From: Cotesia glomerata
Lineage: Eukaryota > Arthropoda > Insecta > Hymenoptera > Braconidae
Length of the DNA: 64,000 nucleotides
Reading direction: 5' to 3'
Assembly (NCBI RefSeq): GCF_020080835.1
Contig: NC_058159.1
Location: 868,001-932,000, forward strand
Position numbers and translations under genes: made by a program. Below, in pieces: positions 24,394-36,532 of this stretch. Every line of letters begins with the position of its first letter. Within the stretch, counting starts at the first letter, position 1. The notes under the pieces were generated by a model. It made no database searches and was not told the origin of the DNA. It worked only from the letters and a program-made list of their open reading frames with translations.

Positions 24394-24931
24394 GTCGTGA
24401 TTTTAACAATCACTTTATAATATTTATTATTTAAATGCTACAATTTATTATTTACATGAAAGAAAATACTATTTCAAACAGTAATATTCGCCACGTGAAA
24501 GTCCAAAATGTTAAAGTATAATAATTAAAAATTTAGACTTTGATATTTATCATTTCGTACCTAAAAAATGATCTTATGATATGTCAAAAATATAAACTAC
24601 AGTTACTAAATTTTCTATACAAGCAACGTCAATATTTACAAAGTAAAATAGTAAATTTTAAACGCAACGCTAAAAATCAAACTATAATTATTGATTTGCT
24701 TGGACTGGTAAAATATATATTTTAAGAGTAGAATTTTTACTGTTTCAAATGTTAAATTTTCCGAGTGTGAGACCTTCCCCTTCTCCTCATAATATAGACT
24801 ATATATTGAAACGGCAATTTTTACTGTTTGAAACTGTAATTTTTTAAGATGAGCGTCGTTATTTACTACAGTGACAGCTACTAATCACATTTTCGATATT
24901 AAATTATAAATTGTGGCTTTTATACTTTCTA
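24394..24931. mobile_element. CACGGAAAAAAGTAAAC-family element, partial first copy
   Basis: Repeats the body of the adjacent element at a 625-bp offset; 24540-24725 and 25165-25350 are the same over the whole 61-codon open stretch. It lacks both terminal repeats. The near-identity is at DNA level and the frame is not evidence of a gene. Confidence 0.75.
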
Positions 24932-25664
24932 AACGGAAAAAAGTAAACTGTAATAAATAATAGTCGATTTATAATTGGTAATGATCAACTGGAAAAAATT
25001 ACCATTTCAAACAGTAAAATCATGATTTTAATAATCACTTTATAATATTTATCATTTAAATGCTACAATTTATTATTTACATGGAAGAAAATACCATTTC
25101 AAACAGTAATATTCCCCACGTGAAAGTCCAAAATGTTAAAGTATAATAATTAAAAATTTAGACTTTGATATTTATCATTTCGTACCTAAAAAATGATCTT
25201 ATGATATGTCAAAAATATAAACTACAGTTACTAAATTTTCTATACAAGCAACGTCAATATTTACAAAGTAAAATAGTAAATTTTAAACGCAACGCTAAAA
25301 ATCAAACTATAATTATTGATTTGCTTGGACTGGTAAAATATATATTTTAAGAGTAGAATTTTTACTGTTTCAAATGTTAAATTTTCCGAGTGTGAGACCT
25401 TCCCCTTCTCCTCATAATATAGACTATATATTGAAACGGCAATTTTTACTGTTTGAAACTGTAATTTTTTAAGATGAGAGAGTCGTTATTTACTTTAGTG
25501 ACAGCTACTGATTACATTTTCGATATTAAATTATAAATAGTGGCTTTTACACTTTCTACATTAAGTTTTGCAATATTTACAATTGTGACCGATGTTCGCT
25601 GTACTGTTTGAAACTATAAAAATTAACCAGAATCAGAGTGAATTTTAGTTTACTTTTTTCCGTG
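24932..25664. mobile_element. CACGGAAAAAAGTAAAC-family element, full copy
   Basis: Left end (A)ACGGAAAAAAGTAAACTG and right end AGTTTACTTTTTTCCGTG are inverted, with TA flanks. Interior words such as ATTTCAAACAGTAAAAT and ACTGTTTGAAACTGTAAT occur in both orientations. A second, inverted member lies at 42968-43857. Confidence 0.75.
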
Positions 25665-26137
25665 TATTTCAAATATCAATGATAGCTATGTAAAAGCCAA
25701 AAATTTTTAAATGCCACCCCAGCATATTTTATTATTCAATTTTTTTTCTGTGCAAAAATTTCACTCTCTTGCTTTAAGATATTTAGTCGACTGAATTCAT
25801 GAAATTATTGACAAAGAAAAACAGGGTAAACTCTTGAGTGATGTTAATCTGTGAAAATATGTTAATTTTTGAAAACAGAGATAAATTATCTTATGTTAGC
25901 TGACATAAATTTTGTCTGCATACTTCATTATTAGTATAACATAATTCTGAGCGTCGTTAATCTTGAAGAATTTCACACCCAGTCAATTATACGACCCAGA
26001 AGACGATAAAATTTTTATTGTTTAGAACCGCCTGAGTCAGCAGAAATTTAAGTACTTCCTAAGAAACGATTTTGAAATTCCATATTGTCTGAAATGAAAA
26101 CTAATCACTTTAAAAAGTAAAAATTTTTATCTAATTT
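25665..26137. other. No gene recognised
   Basis: AT-rich stretch with nothing supportable. Confidence 0.4.
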
Positions 26138-26290
26138 AGTCTTCAAATTTTTGATCAAAGGTAGTATTGAGAAGCTCCAACAGAAGGCGCAGGATCAAAA
26201 GATTGTCTCGCTACAAGAAAGTTGATTTAATAGTATTAAGTTCTGAAACAAAAATAGTACAATTATCGTACAGGTAAAAAAGTAAATAAA
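26138..26290. repeat. Dispersed repeat M, copy 2
   Basis: TTTTGATCAAAGGTAGTATT, CTCCAACAGAAGGCGCAG and CAAGAAAGTTGA align with 9912-10028 and 59279-59390. Confidence 0.6.
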
Positions 26291-27430
26291 AATATAGAAA
26301 TCATTATTATGTCTTATATTAAAGAAAAAATAAAAAAATGAAACAGTTTAGCGGTTGTAGCTGTAAAAATATGAGCGCACTGGCACACAGATTAAAGTCT
26401 TATCATAAATTACAAACAAATTCTAGGAACGTATGAATTGCAAGAGAGTTAAGTAAAGACCCAAAGTCTGGGTTGCGCATAATAAAAAACAAAAAATAAA
26501 ATAATACAATAAAAAGTTGATTACAGTTGAAAAAGGAATATCGAATTTATTCTTTAAAGTGATATATTTCGAGTGGTATCTTGGCCGGTGAGTAATAAAT
26601 ATGGAATGAAGCGTATTTCAAATAAGCATTTTATTGTATTCTTTTGAAGAAATAGGGAATTGCAAATATACTAAAATATCGAACAATTTCTTTATTATAT
26701 TTTACTTTTTCATTTATATTTTCGACACATATTAACGCTACTACAATAGGCAATCGCTTCAGAACTTTAAAGACCGTATTACAATTTATAATAATAATAA
26801 ATTATGTGTTAAAAAAAAAGGAATAAAAAGTAAAGTTAAAGTTCTTCTAATTTAACGATACCTGACTCCAATTTAACGGCTAGGCATTGTTGTAGTTTTA
26901 CAACACCGAATAACAATAAAACTAAATAAATAATCTAGAACGTAAATCGGTGTTTTTATATTCCCCGTGGATCGCCTGATGGCGCGACGTGCAAGGCCAC
27001 TAACTGCATGATGAATGACCTACAAGTCTCGAGGGAGACGTAATAGATTTTACATCAACCCTCTCATATACCATTCTCATCTCTCCTAAGTCATCTGTTG
27101 TCAGTAAGAGTCATCGCGTTGCATTCGTGTCATGATACCTATCATACATTCATACATTTATACCATTTGTACATTCGTATCTGTAATAAAAAAAATCCCA
27201 AAGGTTATGTCTCGTAAAGCTCACTTTCATCCGATTAAAAAGATTTCATACTGCAGATTGAATTTGTAGAGTGAAATTTCTCGTAAAGCAGTATTGAATT
27301 TTATGGTAAATTAGACTATTTTCAGCCTATAAAAATTGAAAAATATTCAATATAATTTACGAGTACGATAGTTCAGATATTTTATTAAAAATTATGTATA
27401 ATATAATCAGTGATTTTTTAAATCGCAACT
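26291..27430. other. Non-repetitive non-coding stretch
   Basis: No repeat partner in the window. 26950-27130 is richer in GC and contains CATCTC/CATACATTCATACATT words. No ORF or RNA. Confidence 0.4.
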
Positions 27431-27483
27431 CATTTTTAAACAAATAATATTAAATTCCTAAAAAAAAAGTAATTATTCAAAAA

Positions 27484-27531
27484 AAGTAGTCAAATTTTGA
27501 AAACTTCCTGAAAATTTTTAAATTAAATCTA
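27484..27531. repeat. Short dispersed repeat interrupted by the MITE
   Basis: AAGTAGTCAAATTTTGAAAA and following bases match 28472-28515; the similarity resumes after the MITE (TCTAATAATTAATAAAGAAA). It serves as an internal control for the MITE insertion. Confidence 0.75.
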
Positions 27532-27771
27532 CACGGAAAGAACAAGATGACACTGGATATCATCCCAGATTATACTCAGTGATATCTGTGGCGAAAAAAA
27601 ATTTCAGATAGTAGCTAGTATAATCTAGATTATACTGAGTGATATCTGGATTATACTCAGTGATATCTGGATTATACTCATTTTAATCTAGATTATACTA
27701 GCTACTATCTGAAAATTTTTTTACTCAGTATAATCTGGGATGATATCCAGTGTCATCTTGTTCTTTCCGTG
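27532..27771. mobile_element. MITE, CACGGAAAGAACAAG family, copy 1
   Basis: A 240-bp near-perfect foldback: CACGGAAAGAACAAGATGAC at the left and its inverse at the right end. The interior consists of GATTATACTCAGTGATATCT modules in both directions. TA flanks both ends. A paralogous empty site exists at about 28515, where one TA joins the same flanks. Copy 2 is at 57639-57858. Confidence 0.9.
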
Positions 27772-27878
27772 TACGGAGTCTAATAATTAATAAAGAAATT
27801 AGGAAAAACGGTTGACCCTGAAGGCCATCCCTGCAACTTCTCGCTAATTCCGTTAATATCTAGGCGCTTAAAATTGCA

Positions 27879-28012
27879 CCTATGAAATTTTTGAGCTCTT
27901 CGAGCTCAAAAATACAATCTATGTGTAGTTTTGAGCTCTCCGAACTCAAAAAGATATCTTTTCTATGCTTTGAGCTCTTTGAGCTCAAAAGTCTGATAGA
28001 AGTTTCATAGAA
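27879..28012. repeat. Three phased GAGCTC palindromes in a foldback
   Basis: TTTGAGCTCTTCGAGCTCAA-type palindromes occur at 27889-27910, 27929-27950 and 27969-27990, exactly 40 bp apart. The block is flanked by CCTATGAAA (27879) and TTTCATAG (28003), which are inverted. It may be a small MITE. The second palindrome carries mismatches (CTCCGAACTC). Confidence 0.75.
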
Positions 28013-29116
28013 CACTATTTTTTGAATTTTCTTTTTTATGAATTGCTTTTTTATTACAGATTATTTATTTATTGCAATTCAAAATGGAATTTGTTAGTTG
28101 GAACGCTAAAAATTTGTTAGCTCTATTTTACCGAGATTGAGCAATTATTTTTCTTTGATTATATTGATTTATTTGATTAAAGAGTGCGCTTTTTGTGTTC
28201 ATGTGAAATAATGGTTAAGCGGTTGTTCATTTTATTTTTTTATTGCTACAAGTATGAATATTAATTGCGATTTTTATTAATTGTATTTATATTTATACTC
28301 GAAGAGAAAAAAATATTTCTATTAAAAATATTTTCCTGAAGCAAAAGTATATTTTGATAATTATTTAGATTATATTTTATCTAAAGAATTAATATTGATA
28401 TTCTCTTGTCACAATATTAGTACATTTAATTTGTTCATATAAAAAAATGTATTTAAGAAGATCCAAGCGAAGTAGTCAAATTTTTAAAACTTCTTGAAAA
28501 TTTGTAAATTCAATCTACGTATAGCCTAATAATTAATAAAAAAATTAAAAAACAGTAGGTTTCCGGGATATTTAATCAAATAATTAAGTTTGAAAATTGT
28601 AATTTTTACATGTAGGTAAATGGAGATTCCACCAGCCGTGTATTTGGTTAAGAATTTAATGAAATTAACGATTTAAAAAAAATTTTATTTTCATTGAATT
28701 TAATTGAAAAAATAATAAGCTTTCGATTAAAACAATAAAAAAGTAGCTTTCCGAACGTATTACGGAGATATTTTATATTTCTTATGAAAAATCACTCGGA
28801 ACTTGCGTTCTTTAAAGTCTTGTATTTGACTTGGCAACACCGCTTGCGCAGTTACCCGGCGCATAAGTAACCGCGGTTTTTTTAATGCTAGAAGATCTTA
28901 GTCATTTTAGTTAGACAGTAAACATAAATAAATTTGAAGGTTAGGGAACTCTTGCGGTGTTGTCAAGTGTATACCAGTAATTCAGAGTGCTATATTTTTT
29001 ATTAGTCAATTGAATGTTAATAATCATTTAATGAGTAAATTTTTCGGAAATTTCCTCAAAAATGTTATTAATTAATTTAAAAATTAATTTTAAGATGCAT
29101 GACAAAAATATTTCTA
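28013..29116. other. Mostly non-repetitive AT-rich stretch
   Basis: Holds the uninterrupted partner of the MITE-flanking repeat (28472-28560). Otherwise no gene or repeat was recognised. Confidence 0.4.
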
Positions 29117-29791
29117 CACAGAAAGAATGGTTCACTTGAACCAAGAAAATATTTTTCTTGCTAATTATTTTCTTGGGCGAAAAAAAAATTTTTTTTTGAC
29201 ACAAGAAATTTCACTTATCCCAACAAAATTAATTCTCTTGCTTCAAGAAATACGTATCTTGATCCAAGACAATTTATTTGAATCAAGAAAGTTTTCTTGT
29301 TTTGAGAAAATTTTTCTTTTGCTCCAAAAAATTAAGTTCTTGACAGAAGTAAATTTTCTTGTCTGGAGAAAATTTTTCTCTTGCTCCAAAAAATTAAATG
29401 TCTTGATAATAAATTTTCATTAATATTTTTATTGACGAAAATGTCAAATGGGAAGATCAAATAATATTGAACCATTTTCTTTCATTCAATATGTATAATT
29501 GCGTGCTAAAATAATCTAAAATGGGTATCAAATATTCAAGAGAAAAATTTTCTCAGCTGAAAGTAGGTGGCGCTGCTTCCCTAAAGTATCTAAAAATCTT
29601 GATCCAATATAAAAATTTATTGTTTCATGTATTTATGATAATTTGAATTAAGAAAAATTATTTCCACCAAGAATAGAATTTCTCGAAAAATTTTTACTTC
29701 GGCCAAGACAACTTCGGTCTTGCTTTGGGCACCCGAAAATTTACTTGAGCCAAGAATTTTATTCTCCAGTCAAGAAATCTTTTTTTCTGAG
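29117..29791. mobile_element. Foldback element, CACAGAAAGAATGG family, copy C1
   Basis: Left end CACAGAAAGAATGGTTCACT; right end TCTTTTTTTCTGAG (one substitution from CTGTG). TA on both sides. Arms are built from CAAGAAA/TTTCTTG words. A 297-nt stretch (29127-29423) is identical to the inverse of 46361-46657, giving two identical 98-codon frames that look like proteins but are element arms. Copies: 45972-46667 (inverted), 55894-56554, and a diverged relative at 42867-44037. Confidence 0.85.
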
Positions 29792-30557
29792 TACGTATTA
29801 TTTTTTTATAGACATTCTTTACAATAGGATACTTGGATCTTCTTAATGTTTAATTATATGATAAAAAAGTTCAAATAATGAAAAAAAAAGTTAGATTCAA
29901 ACTGGAGATTGAAAAATTCTCAAATAAATGGTTTAAACTACGGAGACTTTAAACCCTGTTGAGTCATAAAATATGACTTATAATTTTTATAATATATTAT
30001 GGAATGGGGCCATTGGAATAAATGGCTGACAATGAAGGACACTTGCAGCTAAAGTTCCCATGTATATATATAGTTAATCGAAATCCTCAACTAAATGCCT
30101 CGGTGCTGCATTTCGTGTTTACTCATTGTCTGGCATTCAAGACCTACTCGACGGCAGATTAGCCTAATGCATCTGCTGAGCGACTGAGTGGCAAGAAGAC
30201 TAGCTCTAGAATCTAGATTATAGAATACGGGTAGAATGAAGGAACTAAGATTCCAAACACTCGAGACTATCTTCTGTACTATGTGCTGAAAATCACCTTT
30301 TATCAGAAAGACCATTATCATTATCTTTATTTTTATGGTTATTATAAATATATTTATATCAAACTACTTTCTTTTACTTTACTTCAATAATCGATCGATC
30401 CAAACGAGCTGATCAATCATTTTTTCGGCTATATAAATCACTGACTTCATTTCATAAAATTCTTTTTGTTTATTTTAATTTTTAAATAACCTTTAAGTTA
30501 ATTTTTATGTGGATTGATGATCAAGCTCCGGTGAAAATGATATTGATATTGATAATA
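29792..30557. other. Non-repetitive non-coding stretch
   Basis: 30000-30320 has mixed composition and a 76-codon minus-strand frame (30091-30321) without recognisable motif. No gene supported. Confidence 0.4.
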
Positions 30558-32385
30558 CACTGGGAAATAATTTTATTTAATAGTAATGAAATTTTATTAC
30601 TATTTAATAAAACGTTTATTTGGCTAATCCCAAATTGAAATTTATTGAATATTAATAAAATTTCCTTAAATACTAATAAAAGTTTTCTTAAATACTAATA
30701 TATGTTTTATTAAATACTAATAAAATTTTATTAGATACTAATAAATTTTTCTTAGTATGTAAAAGATGTTCTCTGTCATAAAGACAACATAAAATTCGGG
30801 AGTAAACAAATAGGATAGGTTAGGATGTCTCGTTGAAAAATTTTAATGTTATTTATTAAAAGATATTACTATGAAAATATAATTGACTATATTATAATTA
30901 ATAGAAATTTATGTTATGTTATGAAAAATGAATTATGTATTGTAATTAAGCACATTTTACTTTTATATGTTTATATAATTTATTAATAAATTAAATTGAT
31001 CAATATTAATTTTTTTTTTAAGATTATTTGCTTACCGTCAAACTTTTGGAACAAGTAAAAACTACGCGTATTAATAACAGAAAACAACAGCGACGCTCGT
31101 GGTTATTTTAATAAACACATATTAGTATTTAAGAAAATTTTATTAAATATTAATAAAATTTTATTTATATGAAATATAATTTTATTAATATTAACTAAGT
31201 TTTTTTTTTCAAGTCCAAATAAACTTTTTAGGTAGATTGTGTTAGAAATCTAATTATTGCATTAGTCCTCATGGTGGAATTTTCACCTGATTTTGCTATC
31301 ATGTGTCATAATTAGTCAAGTAAGTTCCAAAAATACCACTGGTTAAAAAATTTATATAAATATATATATGTAATATAACCGACCTTGTCATCAGGATATC
31401 TGCAAAAGTTTTCAACCAATCTTTATGAAACTTGGTACACATATTCTTTGGGTAATTACCTTGAACGAGTTCGAAGATGAGCGAAATCGGTCAATTAGTT
31501 TCGAAATGGCGGCCATTTTCGGTCACTTCATTGATGTATAACTTTTGATTGAAAAGAGATAGTTAACTTTTAGAAAAGAGATAGCTAACTTTTAAAAAAT
31601 TCATGTGATAGCTCATGAAATTGCATTTAATTTGACGTACATAACATTGAATTTTTGTCAATTTTTAGTCATCTTATGAAAGTTAAGAGGTCTATTCAAC
31701 CATTTTCAGGCAATTTGTAGTACAACCGACTTATGAATGTTATTGAATCAAGAATTCTCAACAGATACTGATGAAATTTGGTGCACAGATTTCTTGGACA
31801 ATTAGCTCGCATGAGTCCTAGGATGGTCGAAATCAGTAAATTAGTATCGAAGTAGTAGCTCTTCAAAATTATTAAAATAGTGAAAACCAAGTTTTTTGTG
31901 GCTTCATTGATGAATAACTTTCGATTGAAAAAAGATAGCTAATTTTCAAAAAATTTATGTGAAAGCTCATGAAATTACCTTTGATTTGATGCAAATAACG
32001 TTGACTTTTTTTTCTTTTTTACCTTCGATATTATAACTAAAGTTAAATATTTTTCATTAACTTAATTTTGTTCACTTATCAATGATCGAAATATTCATAT
32101 CACCGTGAATCTAGTAGACATAACGATTTATCATTTATTATCAAAAAATCATATACAGATTTTGCTCATCTCCAAATTAGTCCAAAATAATTATCCAAAT
32201 AGTCAATACACCAAGAAAACTTTTGCAGAACTTTTTTATTATAATTAATTTAAAAATTTGGTTTTTAACAAATTATAATAGTGAAAATAAAGAGAATTTT
32301 ATATTAAATAAAATCTACCTTCCATTTCGGGTGGGGCCGGATGGCACTTTTTTTTATTACTATCAAATAAAATTGTCTCTCAGTG
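30558..32385. mobile_element. Composite CAC-terminus element
   Basis: Left end CACTGGGAAATAATTTTATT and right end AATAAAATTGTCTCTCAGTG are inverted and similarity continues into TAGTAAT. TA flanks both sides. The left third is an AT foldback (ACTAATAAAA words). The centre holds a direct duplication: 31376-31690 and 31722-32010 share TGAAA(T/C)TTGGT, GAAATC(G/A)GT(C/A)AATTAGT and GATAGCTAA(C/T)TTT blocks in order. No transposase. Confidence 0.7.
31376..32010. repeat. Diverged direct duplication
   Basis: Two units of about 300 bp (from 31376 and 31722), each starting near AACCGAC and ending near TTGA(A/C)TTTTT. Much diverged. The minus-strand frame 31696-31890 across unit 2 has no motif. Confidence 0.6.
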
Positions 32386-33470
32386 TATAAATCAACCGAT
32401 ATTGCTAGAAAGAGAGGTGTTAAGTCTCGTAATTTTCCTTGCGCTGTTACAAATCATCGTTAGGTACTCGACTAATTACTCCTTGATTCGGTAGTCAACT
32501 AATAATTCATCTTTCATGCGCACAGTGGGTGATATAGTAGGTGATAGTTTCGTCCCGAGTGTGTCAACGGACTCGTCAGTGAACCAACCCACCTTGGCAT
32601 AGATGTGCTCTGGCTCAGACTATACTATCTATATCTATTAATAGGAGGGATTCCGAAACACTGTACTGCACTATACTCTGTATTAACGAGGTAATAAACT
32701 GAGCAGATATTCCTATGTTTGTGCATCCACCGTAATGGCTCAGAGTTGTGTGTTCGTCTCAAAATTTGTATTTATGGTCCAAAGTGATCGGATAACTGGT
32801 AGTAGCGATTTAAATTGCGCAGAAGTTATAAGCACTTGCAAACTTTCGGGAAACCTTTAAACGCTCTCGTCTATAAATTTTATTATTGTACGGAATAGGT
32901 AATGCGACAAGTTATTTGTGCCGTTTTTAAATCATTTCAAGCCCGAAGGTTATCAAATTATTGTTAATGTAATTAAGAATTTTAATAAAATATTGCTTTT
33001 AACGTATTAAATAAATTCATATAAAAGAAAAAAAAAAAATCAATTATTCATAAGAAGTTTTAATAATATTTTACTTTTGTTATCGATTATTCGAAAAGGT
33101 TAAACTTAAGGTAGACCATTTAATTTTTAAGTAGATTTATTTTAATTCTGACGAATTATATATTCAATGAATTTCCAAAATTTAATTTATAGATTTCTTG
33201 ACAACTGATAAATTTATTTGAAATGAGAAATGATCTTTATTTTCTATTTCAAGGAATACTTATTGAATTTTACTTAAACTGTCTGTAATTGAAATTGATT
33301 TATTTTAATAATTTCGGAATCCTTGTCGAATTCTATTAATTCAAAAGAATGCTGCCATCTTCATTGATTACTCTTCTTTTCTATTAAAAACTTATTGAAT
33401 AATTACAATTAAATGCAATATACTAAGCATATCTTGTCAACATTTCGTTAAATATATTTAGTCTCTATGT
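32386..33470. other. Non-repetitive non-coding stretch
   Basis: 32400-32900 is less AT-rich and has no copy in the window. No ORF or RNA recognised. Confidence 0.4.
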
Positions 33471-34076
33471 ACTCCTAATTTGTACAAATGAATTATAATA
33501 GTGATTGTATTAATAAATGAATTCTTATAGATGAAATCAAATATTTTAATTCAATTTAAAACTTTTGGTGCATTGATTTCAATTAATTATTTGTGATTGC
33601 CTCAAAATACCGTAATGCAAAACTAAATAGAACTTTCTTCGTTTAAGTTAGTTGCTCGTATTATTTAATTGTTAATCAATATAGGTGAGGTATCCAGGTA
33701 TCTGTCAAAAGATTAAACCACTGAATTATCAATAAACCTGTTCTATATTTTAAAATAGTACAGCTACAAAGTAGGTAAATTTAATCATCTATTAGGTTCA
33801 ATTTTAAATTTCAAACAAAACAATAATTAATTTTCAATAATAAAATACATTTATAAAGCCACCCTAAAAAGTTTATTATTTTTATCGAATATTTGAATTC
33901 TATCAGTGACTTTAATTCACTTGATTTTTTTGTCGACATAGGAATATATATTTAACTGTTATATAAAAGATATTATTGATGGGCATATGTCAAATTTTAC
34001 ATGGATTTATGTAAACGATTATTGCAACGGGCTTTCCACAGCTAGAGCTCGTGCCACTGAATTATACATCGAGATA
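33471..34076. repeat. Dispersed duplication, copy 2, with conserved core
   Basis: Same block order as 17661-18418: TGTACTCCTAATTTGTA, TGCATTGATTTCAATTA, CAATAATTAATTTTCAATAA, then the 49-bp identical core at 33968-34016 and CTAGAGCTCG(C/T)GCC. The MITE found in copy 1 is absent. No transposon ends seen. Confidence 0.8.
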
Positions 34077-34220
34077 ACGTTCAATATTCTTTCAAAAAGG
34101 ATTATATTTATCGACAAGGTATTTGCATAATTTTATCAGGCTGTTTATTCTACCCTAAGTGAATTTATTATCAGATGTATACATTACTATTACGTTATAA
34201 AATTTTTTTTCTTTTAACAA

Positions 34221-34238
34221 TAATAATAATAATAATAA
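34221..34238. repeat. (TAA)n microsatellite, left remnant
   Basis: Six TAA units directly left of Helitron A. The tract resumes at 35598 on the other side, so the Helitron split one microsatellite. Confidence 0.85.
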
Positions 34239-34435
34239 CTAGCAATCTTGCAGTCACTATGTGACTGCCGTGACTTGTGAACTATAAATAAATAAAATTT
34301 TGCTTTATTAAATAATTACTTTTGTTAAATTGCACTGTACTTTCTTAAATATTGACATTTTTAAAGATATAAGCTCATCTCGATGTTACACTCATCAAAA
34401 GCTTTCATTTGAGTACCCACATGCATTTTCATACA

Positions 34436-34437
<2 letters not shown>

Positions 34438-34515
<78 letters not shown>

Positions 34516-34517
34516 AA
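34438..34517. repeat. (TA)n hairpin apex
   Basis: Long alternating TA between inverted arms GAGTACCCACATGCATTTT and its partner in the Helitron body. Confidence 0.9.
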
Positions 34518-35002
34518 ATATATGAAAAATTGATGTGGGTACTCAAATGAAAGGTCTCGATGAGTGTAATGTCGGGGTGAGCTTATATATTTAAAAATGT
34601 AATTTATTGACAAGATACAAGGTAATTTCTTAATTATTGATATTTTTAAAGATATAATAATAAGCTCATTCCGTTGTTACACTGATCAAGAGCTTTCATT
34701 TGAGTACCCATATGCATTTTGATATATTTTTCATATATTCATTTATATAAATATATAAAATATATGAAAAATTGATGTGGGTACTCAAATGGAAGGTCTC
34801 GATGAGTATAACATCGGGATGAGCTTATATTTTTAAAAATTTCAGTAGTTGACAAGATACAAGGTCGTTTCTTGATTATGTTGAATTGCACTGTACTTTC
34901 TTAACTATTGACATTTTTAAAGATATAAGCTCATCCCGGTGTTACACTCATCAAGAGCTTTCATTTGAGTACCCACATGCATTTTGATATATTTTTCATA
35001 TA

Positions 35003-35004
<2 letters not shown>

Positions 35005-35080
<76 letters not shown>
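35005..35080. repeat. (TA)n hairpin apex
   Basis: Second long TA tract at the apex of another foldback module of the same Helitron. Confidence 0.9.
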
Positions 35081-35083
<3 letters not shown>

Positions 35084-35354
35084 TAAAAATTTATGTGGGT
35101 ACTCAAATGAAAGCTCTTGATGAGTGTAACATCGGGATGAGCTTATTCTTTTAAAAATGTCAATGGTTCACAAGATACAAGGTCATTTCTTAATTATGTA
35201 TCTAGAGATGGAGCATTTTCAAATGCAACCTAAATACTTATCATTATAAATTGACTATCGGTAAGAATGAAATGAAACATTGAAAAGGCACAAATTCAAG
35301 TCAATACTTTTCCAACGATACCAAATTTAACCATAAAAACCTATTTTATCATAT

Positions 35355-35561
35355 ACTGATAGAAGGATTTCTTACTATTTAAAAAGATTTCTTTGTATTT
35401 AAGAAATCATTTCTTTAACATCATTTTTTAATATTTAAGAAATATTTTTTAAATACAAAGAAATATTTCTTAAGTACTAAGAAATATTTTTTAAATGCTA
35501 AGAAATGATTTCTTAAATACAAAGAAATCTTCTTAAATGCTAAGAAATCCTTCTATCAGTG
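35355..35561. mobile_element. MITE, CACTGATAGAAGG family, in Helitron A
   Basis: Left end (T)ACTGATAGAAGGATTTCTT and right end AAGAAATCCTTCTATCAGTG. TA flanks. Arms of AAGAAAT/ATTTCTT words. It interrupts sequence that is continuous in the Helitron copies at 40455-41191 and 48217-49323. Confidence 0.85.
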
Positions 35562-35596
35562 TATAAATAATTTTACTGATCCTCTTAATAATATAG

Positions 35597-35597
<1 letters not shown>

Positions 35598-35635
<38 letters not shown>
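35598..35635. repeat. (TAA)n target tract of the Dong element
   Basis: About 12 TAA units between the Helitron end and the first codon of the retrotransposon. The same tract continues past the 3' end at 39070. Confidence 0.95.
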
Positions 35636-35636
<1 letters not shown>

Positions 35637-36532
35637 ACCCGATGAACGATGACGACCCTGGCGCTTTAAGGACTTTCTTTAAGTGGACGGAGGAACTACG
35701 AGTCGACCTCTTGGTGTGCTACCAACGTAGCGAGCCGGGGGTGAACGGTTATATGGCCCGGATGCACACTCTTTGGAGTGATATGCATCCGGAGCTAGAG
35801 CATTTTACGCCTAAACACCTGCGTAATTATGCCGCTTATCTTCGGCGTAATAGAAGATCGCTTGTGCCGGATAGAAGGCAGTCTAATAGACTTTCCTTTC
35901 CGGCGCAATTACACCAAGAGCGACGCCGTTCCTCCTTGGATGACAACAATCCCTTTATAGGACGGCAAGTAAGTATATCTAAAAAGATAACTTACTCCCA
36001 ACAACAGCTAGAAGCGGTAAATGAAGATCTCCGTGCAAACATCCTGGAGGATTCCACCCTGCTCACTGTGAGCCAGGTTGTGTATGGTGCAGCAGTTTCG
36101 GCTTTTCCGAGAGAGAGACATTGTCTCTCAATCGAGGCAAGGTTGAGACAGCGCATCTCACAACTTGGACTCAAAATTGACAGATCCCGGAAACAGGTCT
36201 CCCGCATTCAGTGTGTGATTGAGTTTGAAACAACTCAAAGAGCATACACGCCCCGAATTCGGCGCATTGCTGCTGAACTTCGGTGGCGTCATCACACACT
36301 GAATAAAAGTACTCTTCTTGTCATCAAGGAAGAGTCTCTCAATAAATTGCGGGCTTTAGTGACTGCCAAAAAGTCACTAGAGAAAAGGCTGAAGCGGTTG
36401 GTCGACAACTCGTTGTTTCGATCCAGCCCTTCACGCTTTCTGACACCAAAGACCGATGTTACCGGGAATTATCCAACACCTGAGCGGGTGGAAGCTTTTG
36501 GACTGAGTTGTATGGAGATCAACCAAACGTGA
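35633..36532 (+). pseudogene. Dong-like ORF, N-terminal part (Myb-like region)
   Basis: These 299 codons encode the N-terminal part of the retrotransposon protein. Residues about 14-75 (FFKWTEELRVDLLVCY, then GYMARMHTLWSDMHPELEHF and LRNYAAYLRR) resemble the Myb-like DNA-binding region at the start of Dong/R4-type proteins, inferred to help target binding. The middle is basic and Arg/Ser-rich (residues 80-260), probably nucleic-acid binding. The ATG overlaps the end of the TAA tract; upstream in the same frame are only ATA codons and then TAG. True homology ends at the T-run 36496-36499, where a base appears to be missing; the last dozen residues and the stop at 36530 are out of frame. The coding continues in another phase. 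Confidence 0.75.

Larger units (their letters stand above)
34239..35597 (-). mobile_element. Helitron family A, intact ends, in a TAA tract
   Basis: On the minus strand it begins TCTATATTATTAAGAGGAT at 35597 and ends GCAAGATTGCTAG at 34239, after the hairpin AGTCACATAGTGACTG. The flanks are A (5') and T (3'), as Helitrons require. It contains three foldback modules with TA apices (34440-34516, about 34740, 35006-35078) and a later MITE insertion (35355-35561). No protein coded. Confidence 0.85.

Noticed and set aside
24540..25350. Two identical 61-codon frames
   Set aside because: They are part of a 625-bp direct duplication inside a MITE family; no start context, motif or codon signal.
28801..29000. 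GC-rich block CGCTTGCGCAGTTACCCGGC as a promoter
   Set aside because: Too short and without core-promoter motifs I can defend.
29127..29423. 98-codon frame identical to the one at 46361-46657, tempting as a conserved small protein
   Set aside because: Both lie in the arms of the same foldback transposon and the identity covers the DNA as a whole; composition is Phe/Leu/Lys from AAGAAA/TTCTTG words, and the diverged copy at 55894 does not keep the frame.
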